From the NCBI GenBank assembly GCA_020050375.1, contig JAGVKR010000714.1:1-10415 (forward strand): a stretch of DNA of 10,415 nucleotides, in the 5' to 3' direction. The notes below the pieces were generated by a model. The model was not told the origin of the DNA and ran no database searches. It was given only the letters and a program-made list of their open reading frames with translations. The position numbers and the translations under genes were made by a program. Shown piece after piece: positions 5,814-10,415 of this stretch. The DNA comes from Planctomycetales bacterium. GTDB lineage: Bacteria; Planctomycetota; Planctomycetia; Planctomycetales; Planctomycetaceae. Position 1 is the stretch's first letter. Each line of letters begins with the position of its first letter.

Positions 5814-6971
5814 TCATTTCAGCAACTCTTCGATCTGAGCATCGCCGGGCGGGTTGTGGCTGAAGCCCCAGACCAGTTTTCCGGATTTGTCGATCAGAAA
5901 ATAGACGGGCGCCGCCTCGACGGCGTAGCGCCGGGCTGTTTCCCCGCTATCGATCAGCACTGGAAACGTGATCCCCTTATCTTTGACAAACGGACCCGCC
6001 TTGTCGCTGCGGCCGGCGGAATGGACGCCGATCACCACCAATCCGCGCTTGCCGAATTTCTGGTGCAGCGCTTCGACCTGCGGCATTTTTTCCACACAGG
6101 GACTGCACCACGTGGCCCAGAAGTCGAGAAGCACGACCTTGCCGCGGAGCTCTTCGATGGCTGGTGGAGTCTGCACGTTGAACCATTTTTTGGCCGCCAG
6201 CGCCGGCGCGCTTTTCGTCCCGAACTCGTCGCGCAGTTTCTTTGCGTGCAGTTCCTGTTCTGCGGATTCGAACGTTCCCCGGCTGGCGACAAGCAGGTCG
6301 CCTTCGTCGCTGACTTGCGCCTTTCCGTACGTCATCGCGCCGAAAAATCCGCCAAAGCCGAAGCCGTTCGTGTTGAGATCGGCATGCTGCAAGCGGAGCC
6401 ACGTGTCCGGACGATCCTTGATCGAACCGCTCTGGATCCAGACCCAGTCATCGAGTTTCCAGCCACGGAGAATTCCCCCGGCGGAGTAGCCGAGCTGTTT
6501 CGGTTCCCCCTTGAACTCGACGATCGGCCACGCGGGTGACTGTTCGGTTTTCGGCTCACGGAAGACGCGCAGCCTTCCCATGGCGTCCCGGATGAAGAAG
6601 TCGCGATAGCGCACCTGCAAATCGCTCACTCGCTCGCCGATTTTGACCTCCGGCTCAGCAGCGTCAGTCGCGCGGGCCAGAACGATCTGCCATTCCAGAT
6701 CGTCATCGGCTGTCGCGCGGCGAACGATCAGCCAGCCTCCCTCGGTCCAGAGCGTGAGTGCCGACTCGCGCAGCATGACCGCCCCGCCAAAGCTCACCTC
6801 TGGAATCGCGACTGTGCGCTTCCAGCCGTCCGGCAACTGCGTTTCGATTTCAGCGCCGCGGCCCGCTTGGGACACGAGGTGCAGGGCCGCGAACAGCGCC
6901 AACGAGGTAATCGCTCGGAATCGGAGTCGTCGAGAGCAGTTGTTGCTTCTGTCAGCATCTGCAATCGGCAT
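5814..6971 (-). CDS. Secreted TlpA-like thioredoxin with long N-terminal extension
   Basis: A protein of 385 residues from the ATG at 6971, with AAGGA seven nt upstream. A signal peptide (basic RRLRFR, hydrophobic AITSLALFAALHLVS) ends near residue 40, so it acts outside the cytoplasm. The C-terminal 120 residues are a TlpA/ResA-type thioredoxin fold: KVVLLDFWATWCSPC with the redox pair C289/C292, VVIGVHS, and EAAPVYFLIDKSGKLVWG with cis-proline P355. It would reduce or exchange extracytoplasmic disulfides. The first 220 residues after the signal peptide form a tryptophan-containing domain I do not recognise, perhaps beta-rich (ALTLWTEGGWLIVRR, WVWIQSGS). A linker (221-266, with AKKLRDEFG) joins the two and is the part duplicated at 4796-4929. 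The DsbD-like protein encoded 3 kb away could be its electron donor, an inference. Confidence 0.88.
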   Translation of the reverse strand: MPIADADRSNNCSRRLRFRAITSLALFAALHLVSQAGRGAEIETQLPDGWKRTVAIPEVSFGGAVMLRESALTLWTEGGWLIVRRATADDDLEWQIVLARATDAAEPEVKIGERVSDLQVRYRDFFIRDAMGRLRVFREPKTEQSPAWPIVEFKGEPKQLGYSAGGILRGWKLDDWVWIQSGSIKDRPDTWLRLQHADLNTNGFGFGGFFGAMTYGKAQVSDEGDLLVASRGTFESAEQELHAKKLRDEFGTKSAPALAAKKWFNVQTPPAIEELRGKVVLLDFWATWCSPCVEKMPQVEALHQKFGKRGLVVIGVHSAGRSDKAGPFVKDKGITFPVLIDSGETARRYAVEAAPVYFLIDKSGKLVWGFSHNPPGDAQIEELLK

Positions 6972-7068
6972 AAACTGGTCCTTGGAAATGGGGGACGATG
7001 AATCCCCAGTTCTGAGTACTCGGAATTGGGTACTCGGTAATTCCGTGCGGTCATCAGCTCCGTCGCCG
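6972..7068. repeat. Short direct and inverted repeats between the TlpA-like and anti-sigma genes
   Basis: Within this 97-bp gap the string GTACTCGG occurs twice (about 7016 and 7030), each followed by an AATT-containing stretch. GGAATT and AATTCC flank the second copy as a 6-bp inverted repeat. The TlpA gene's Shine-Dalgarno (AAGGA) is at the left end. The repeats may be operator half-sites or a chance small duplication. Confidence 0.3.
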
Positions 7069-8484
7069 TCAGGTCGACGGCTTGTCCGCCGGCTGCGAGA
7101 GAATCTGCGCCGCCTTCTCCCGCAAGCGGGCGGGTGTCAGCGGTTCGGCTGGCGAGATTCTCTCTGCGTTCAACGAATACGATTCCTGCATCCGAGCGAG
7201 AATCTTTGCCAGTTTGTCGTCAGGAAATCGCAGTGGGAAGGCATGAAAGCTCGATTTGGATCCATTGGGCGGGCTGAAAATCAACTGCACCGAATCGGTG
7301 GCATCCAGCGGTCGCCGGTCGCGCGGTATGACGAGCGACCAATGCCAGACCTTTCCTTGGACCGTTTGTTCGATGAGCGGATGCAATTCCCACTTACGTT
7401 CCGTTCCAGTGCCGACTGATTCGACTGTTGGAACGATCGAGCCCGGCTCTTCGTCCTCGGGCTTGATTCGCTCGGCGTGGTGCTGCCAGCAGACGAGGAT
7501 GGCCAGGTTACCGACGGCGAAGCTGTGCCGGATCGCCGTGCTGTCCCGGCGGTGTTTGTTCGAACCACTCCCGCTCCCCATCCCGAAGGGATCGTAATCG
7601 TGGGCCGCGTCCCCTTTGCCGGCGGTCACAACCTCGTACCCCTCGGGAGGCTCTTGCGAAAACATATGGGGCGCCGGAGGGACGTCGATCTCAATCTGCT
7701 CGTAGAGGCTGGCGGGGCGCTCCTTTCCCGTCTTATCGATATCGAATGCGGCACCGCGGATCGGAAGTCCCGTCGTCGGATTCAACCAGACGACCTGCCG
7801 CGTCCGGCCGTGCGAATGTTCGTCCAATCGCTCGTATTTGAGCATTTCTCGGCCATCGACCCTTTCCCTGCCGACGAGGGTGTAAGCGGTCGTCGGCCCA
7901 TTCACTAGCTGTCGCGTCCATACATTCTGGAGAAGCCATTCCACGCCGACTTCGGTGGCGAGGGGGTCGGTCTCACCGATCATAAACAGCTTCTCGCTGT
8001 CCCGGGCGACCATCGAACGAGCGCCGTCGGCCGCCACATGCGATGTTTGCACGCGCACACCCGCCGCGTCAGACGAGATCCCGAAAAACGTATGCCAGGA
8101 GCGCGACGGCCGCTCGGCGTACCATTCGAGCGGGAGCTTGATTGTCTTCTCTCCGTCGTCTGATTCCTTGTCGGGTACGACCTGGTACGACCATCCCTTG
8201 ACGTGCAAGCTGTGGATCTTGAGCAGGCGTTCGTGAACGCCTTCCAGGGCATATGCCGGGTGAGGGGAGAATCCGACATGTGCGAACCAGGCAATGAGAG
8301 GCGCCACGACGCAGGCGGAAACGGCAATCGCCAACCATCTGCGACGGTGCAAGGGGGATGGAGCCCGTGGTGTGACCAAACGGTCGGGGAGCTTCGACAA
8401 CAGCTCATCACGCAACCGATCGTGATCGACGTCCAGTGCGGCGTACGCCTGACGGATTTCATCTTCGGAGGGAATGTGCGTCAT
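7069..8484 (-). CDS. Membrane-anchored partner of the ECF sigma factor, probable anti-sigma factor
   Basis: A protein of 471 residues. The ATG at 8484 overlaps the sigma factor stop as ATGA and has AGGAG eight nt upstream inside the sigma gene, so the two are translationally coupled. The frame stays open upstream to 8811, but that part lies over the sigma gene and is a shadow. Residues 1-48 are charged and would be cytoplasmic, the expected sigma-binding part. They lack the zinc-binding HxxxCxxC of ZAS anti-sigma factors. One membrane segment spans about 50-68 (WLAIAVSACVVAPLIAWFAHV). The remaining 400 residues are extracytoplasmic: HPAYALEGVHERLLKIHSLHVKG begins a region resembling the LolA-like sensor part seen in planctomycete sigma partners (weak, from memory). 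A Gly/Ser run (301-308) precedes a second unrecognised domain. The anti-sigma function is inferred from position and topology. Confidence 0.8.
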   Translation of the reverse strand: MTHIPSEDEIRQAYAALDVDHDRLRDELLSKLPDRLVTPRAPSPLHRRRWLAIAVSACVVAPLIAWFAHVGFSPHPAYALEGVHERLLKIHSLHVKGWSYQVVPDKESDDGEKTIKLPLEWYAERPSRSWHTFFGISSDAAGVRVQTSHVAADGARSMVARDSEKLFMIGETDPLATEVGVEWLLQNVWTRQLVNGPTTAYTLVGRERVDGREMLKYERLDEHSHGRTRQVVWLNPTTGLPIRGAAFDIDKTGKERPASLYEQIEIDVPPAPHMFSQEPPEGYEVVTAGKGDAAHDYDPFGMGSGSGSNKHRRDSTAIRHSFAVGNLAILVCWQHHAERIKPEDEEPGSIVPTVESVGTGTERKWELHPLIEQTVQGKVWHWSLVIPRDRRPLDATDSVQLIFSPPNGSKSSFHAFPLRFPDDKLAKILARMQESYSLNAERISPAEPLTPARLREKAAQILSQPADKPST

Positions 8485-9056
8485 GGAATCGTCTCCTGTT
8501 CGCTGGACAGTATCTCCGCCAGCCGTTCGCGGGCCCGCAGCACGACTTTGTAAAAGCCTGAGTGCGAAAGTCCCAAAATGCCGCGGGCAACTTCCGCCGA
8601 ATCGCCTTGCAGATAGAGCTGGTGTAATGCCATCCGTTCGTTTTCGGGAAGCTTCGCGATCGCCAGCCGCAGCTCGCGACCATCGTCGGCGATCACGGAC
8701 GTCCGCGTCTCCTCCACTGGCTCCGGAAGATTCGCCGTGTAACGGTGTCGATCGCGCCGCCGCGACCGGAGCCACTCGCGGCAAACGAGCCGCGCGATGG
8801 AAACGATCCACGGCCCGAACCGCTCAGCCTTTCGCAGTTGCGGCAACTTGGTGAAAGCCCGCAGAAAAACGTCCTGGGCCATTTCCTGCGCGGTGTTGAC
8901 GTCGCGCGACGTATCGAAGCAGATCGCGCGGACGACCCGCGCGTAGCGGTCATAGAGCAAGCCGAACGCCGACTTGTCTCCGTTCAACGTCTCGCGGACG
9001 AGACTCGCGTCGTATTCCGCTTCCATCGGGCGTGTTTCCGGTGTCGTCAGCGTCAT
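8481..9056 (-). CDS. ECF (extracytoplasmic function) RNA polymerase sigma factor
   Basis: A protein of 191 residues from the ATG at 9056. ATG 9026 (GGAAA nine nt upstream) is an equally plausible start; a GTG at 9149 is unlikely. Region 2 runs over about 16-100: LVRETLNGDKSAFGLLYDRYA, then AQEMAQDVFLRAFTKLPQL (core binding and -10 recognition) and ERFGPWIVSIARLVCREWLR. A linker (101-128) leads to region 4 at about 129-185: AIAKLPENERMALHQLYLQG and the helix-turn-helix VARGILGLSHSGFYKVVLRARERL, which recognises the -35 element. Region 3 and region 1.1 are absent, as in all ECF sigma factors. The stop overlaps the next gene's start (ATGA), so it forms an operon with its likely membrane-bound inhibitor and would be released by an envelope signal. 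The ECF subgroup cannot be assigned by eye. Confidence 0.93.
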   Translation of the reverse strand: MTLTTPETRPMEAEYDASLVRETLNGDKSAFGLLYDRYARVVRAICFDTSRDVNTAQEMAQDVFLRAFTKLPQLRKAERFGPWIVSIARLVCREWLRSRRRDRHRYTANLPEPVEETRTSVIADDGRELRLAIAKLPENERMALHQLYLQGDSAEVARGILGLSHSGFYKVVLRARERLAEILSSEQETIP

Positions 9057-9057
9057 T

Positions 9058-9073
9058 CCACTGATATTAGTGG
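9058..9073. promoter_or_regulatory. 16-bp near-palindrome just upstream of the sigma factor start
   Basis: CCACTGATATTAGTGG is symmetric except for one G/T position at the centre. It lies one base upstream of the ATG at 9056. As DNA it could be an operator near the promoter of the sigma/anti-sigma operon. As RNA it would place the first start codon beside a hairpin, which would favour initiation at the downstream ATG 9026. Confidence 0.35.
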
Positions 9074-9165
9074 CCGCAGCCGGCGATCCGTCCACTTGTT
9101 TTGGAAAAGAAACCGAACATCGTTGTGGCCGGTCGCCCGACCGAGCCACACCAGAGGACCGCGAG

Positions 9166-9186
9166 CCGCCGGGTTAACCCCGGCGG
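9166..9186. repeat. GC-rich palindrome centred on GTTAAC
   Basis: CCGCCGGGTT (9166-9175) is mirrored by AACCCCGGCGG (9176-9186) with one extra C, an almost perfect inverted repeat with no spacer. It lies about 110 bp upstream of the sigma factor ATG. A centre of this type suits a dimeric repressor or activator site better than a terminator, because a hairpin would need to open the central bases to form a loop. Confidence 0.4.
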
Positions 9187-9264
9187 AACTTCGCCGCGGA
9201 AGCGAAATCCGCGTCGCCGGCATCTTGATCTCCCACATGTCCTCCCGAACACTTCACAAAGAAA

Positions 9265-9328
9265 GCATCGAATCTGATCGCGTTTCCGCTCCCTTTCGAA
9301 ATCGGCGAAACCGCAAGCGTCGATGCTC
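9265..9328. repeat. Nested inverted repeat, possible structured RNA or element end
   Basis: AGCATCGA (9265-9272) pairs perfectly with TCGATGCT (9321-9328). Nested inside, GTTTC-CG (9283-9289) pairs with CG-gc-GAAAC (9304-9312). The result is a 64-nt two-tier stem on either strand with near-symmetric 10- and 8-nt internal loops. No gene covers it. It could be a leader RNA structure, a terminator core, or the ends of a very small mobile element. Confidence 0.35.
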
Positions 9329-9773
9329 ATCCTCTCAGAATCCAGAATCGGGTCCCATATCCCGTTTTCTGCTCTCGACTTTCCGTTTTACGACTGAATA
9401 ACCCCCCGCATCCCCTCCTCGCGGGGCCAAATCCGTCGCCATCCCGCTGTGCGACGGGGCATCACGTGATCGAAACGGTGGCATTCGGAGGCCCCGGAGT
9501 CCATCGCGACGGGATTGTCGCGCGCCAAGTCAACGAGCGGCGTTCGCTGCAACAGCCAATCTCAAAACACCTTAAGAGAATTCAACCCATGCGGATCGAA
9601 CATTTCGGGGCCGCGATGGCCGCCGGCTCGCCGGGTTCTGTCGGTGAGGTATTCGGTTTGCCCATCCAGCGACTGTCGGTCAGAGGAGCTCCGGCCGGCG
9701 AGGTCGCGCAACTTGGTCTAGGTCGGAATGAAAGGGCCCGTTAGAATTTGGGACCGAGCCAGGAGGGCCTCGT

Positions 9774-9793
9774 TCGTTTCAAGGAGGAAACGA
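9774..9793 (+). promoter_or_regulatory. Hairpin presenting the Shine-Dalgarno of the downstream gene
   Basis: TCGTTTC (9774-9780) and GAAACGA (9787-9793) form a perfect 7-bp stem. Its 6-nt loop is AAGGAG (9781-9786), the ribosome binding site for the ATG at 9797. The full AAGGAGG has its last G in the stem. The motif could modulate translation of the secreted protein by partly hiding the site or by displaying it in a loop. Confidence 0.5.
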
Positions 9794-9796
9794 GAC

Positions 9797-10415
9797 ATGG
9801 CGGGTTCGTGGTGGTCTGTCGCCGCCCCGCGGCGAATGAAGTGGAGTTCGAATCTCGGCGGAACGCTCTTGTTGCTTTCGCTGATGACGCTGGGCCAGGC
9901 CTACGGACATGATCCGGGTCGCGGCCCCCCCTCCGACACCGGGCCTCCCCTCCCGGAAAAGACGAACGCTTCTCTTCCCTCGCCGGCTGAGGACAACTGG
10001 CATCACAATCTCGTTCGCGAGCGGCCCGTCGAAGTCCGCTTGCGAACCGCTCGGAAAGAACTGCAAGCCGGCCGTGTGACCGAAGCCCTGCTCCTGGTGC
10101 AGGCCATCCTCGACAGCGGCGACGACGTCTTCGTCCGCCTCGAAACGCAACCGGTTCCTTCCGGCGCTCAACATCTCGCCTACCAGTTTCTCGCCTCGCT
10201 CTCTTCCGAAGCGCAGCGCACCTACGAGACTCTCCACGGGAGCGAAGCTCGCCGACTGCTGGCGGCCCCCGACAGCAGCCGCGACCTCGGGCACCTGACG
10301 CGGGTCGTCCGTCGCTTCTACCATACGGCTGCCGGGCGCGAAGCGACGATTCGACTGGCGCACCACTGGTTCGACCACGGCAACGCCGAGCTGGCCTCCG
10401 CATGCTGGCAACGAC
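9797..10415 (+). CDS. Secreted protein resembling the N-terminus of planctomycete PQQ-type beta-propeller proteins (partial)
   Basis: The frame opens at the ATG at 9797, with AAGGAGG (9781-9787) nine nt upstream, and stays open to the right edge, giving 206 codons. An N-terminal signal (MKWSSNLGGTLLLLSLMTLGQAYG, read from the internal Met at residue 14) indicates export. A proline-rich linker follows to about residue 65. The rest is helical and resembles the tetratricopeptide-like region in front of planctomycete PQQ-binding-like (BamB-type) propellers. Recognisable steps are GRVTEALLLVQAILDSGDD, a LASLSSEAQRTYETLHGSEA segment, ARRLLAAPDSS, and VVRRFYHTAAGREATIRLA with HHWFDHGNAELASACW. The propeller repeats would lie beyond the window, so the full domain make-up is predicted, not seen. 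The protein would act in the periplasm or at the cell surface; substrate unknown. It is transcribed divergently from the sigma operon. Confidence 0.8.
   Translation, partial: MAGSWWSVAAPRRMKWSSNLGGTLLLLSLMTLGQAYGHDPGRGPPSDTGPPLPEKTNASLPSPAEDNWHHNLVRERPVEVRLRTARKELQAGRVTEALLLVQAILDSGDDVFVRLETQPVPSGAQHLAYQFLASLSSEAQRTYETLHGSEARRLLAAPDSSRDLGHLTRVVRRFYHTAAGREATIRLAHHWFDHGNAELASACWQR

Larger units (their letters stand above)
9057..9796. other. 740-bp divergent intergenic region with several inverted repeats
   Basis: It separates the minus-strand sigma operon from the plus-strand secreted protein, so promoters for both should lie here. It holds inverted repeats at 9058-9073, 9166-9186, 9265-9328, 9405-9426 (CCCCGC and GCGGGG around an 11-nt loop) and 9774-9793. 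A plus-strand frame from a GTG at 9466 to TAG at 9744 (92 codons) has mixed codon use, no recognisable domain and no good ribosome binding site, and is not called. A TAGAAT at 9742-9747 could be a -10 element for the downstream gene, but no matching -35 is apparent. Confidence 0.5.

Noticed and set aside
8485..8811. 109-residue upstream extension of the anti-sigma-like gene
   Set aside because: It lies over the sigma factor gene in another frame and is arginine/serine-rich. The ATGA overlap at 8481-8484 with AGGAG upstream marks the true start.
9466..9744. 92-codon plus-strand frame starting with GTG in the divergent region
   Set aside because: No recognisable family, intermediate third-position GC (about 62% by hand) and a weak ribosome binding site. 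It may be real, but the sequence alone does not support it.
9741..10403. 220- and 210-codon minus-strand frames at the right end
   Set aside because: Both are antisense to the secreted protein gene at 9797, which has a strong Shine-Dalgarno, a signal peptide and a recognisable helical region. The antisense frames are R/G-rich with no motif.

Overview
The window looks like chromosomal DNA of a GC-rich bacterium, most likely a planctomycete. This is inferred from gene families, not from a marker gene. The supporting genes are an ECF sigma factor overlapping a membrane partner with a large extracytoplasmic domain, a TlpA-like thioredoxin with a long N-terminal extension, a two-N-domain DsbD, and a secreted protein whose N-terminal part resembles the helical region in front of planctomycete PQQ-type beta-propellers. 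All but the first and last genes are on the minus strand.

Layout, left to right. Positions 1-266 (+) hold the C-terminal end of a phospholipase-D-type cardiolipin synthase. A convergent dsbD-like gene follows (312-2909, -). A gene-poor stretch (2910-3492) contains a perfect 11-bp inverted repeat. The region 3493-5516 is a rearranged block. It has a truncated HXXEE-family gene remnant (3493-3760), an AbiEii-like nucleotidyltransferase (3763-4362) preceded by an overlapping small helical partner gene (4352-4651), a remnant of a TlpA-like gene (4796-4929), and an intact HXXEE membrane protein gene (4911-5516). A secreted TlpA-like thioredoxin follows (5814-6971). Next is an ECF sigma factor with its probable membrane-bound anti-sigma partner (9056 down to 7069, joined by an ATGA overlap). 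A 740-bp divergent region with several inverted repeats leads into a secreted planctomycete protein (9797 onward, +) that runs off the window.

The central observation is the 3.5-5.0 kb block. Each remnant matches an intact gene just to its right. The HXXEE remnant is about 90% identical over about 230 bp to the intact HXXEE gene. The TlpA remnant is about 75% identical over about 131 bp to the intact TlpA gene. In the direction of transcription the order is TlpA, HXXEE, TlpA remnant, partner-nucleotidyltransferase pair, HXXEE remnant. The simplest reading is a tandem duplication of a TlpA-HXXEE unit whose second copy was later interrupted by a roughly 1-kb nucleotidyltransferase module resembling toxin-antitoxin or abortive-infection pairs. 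The intact HXXEE gene appears to end inside the fused TlpA remnant.

Two genes (DsbD-like and TlpA-like) suggest handling of extracytoplasmic disulfides. The sigma/anti-sigma pair is a self-contained regulatory unit whose targets cannot be told from the window. No tRNA, rRNA, CRISPR array, transposase or origin was seen.
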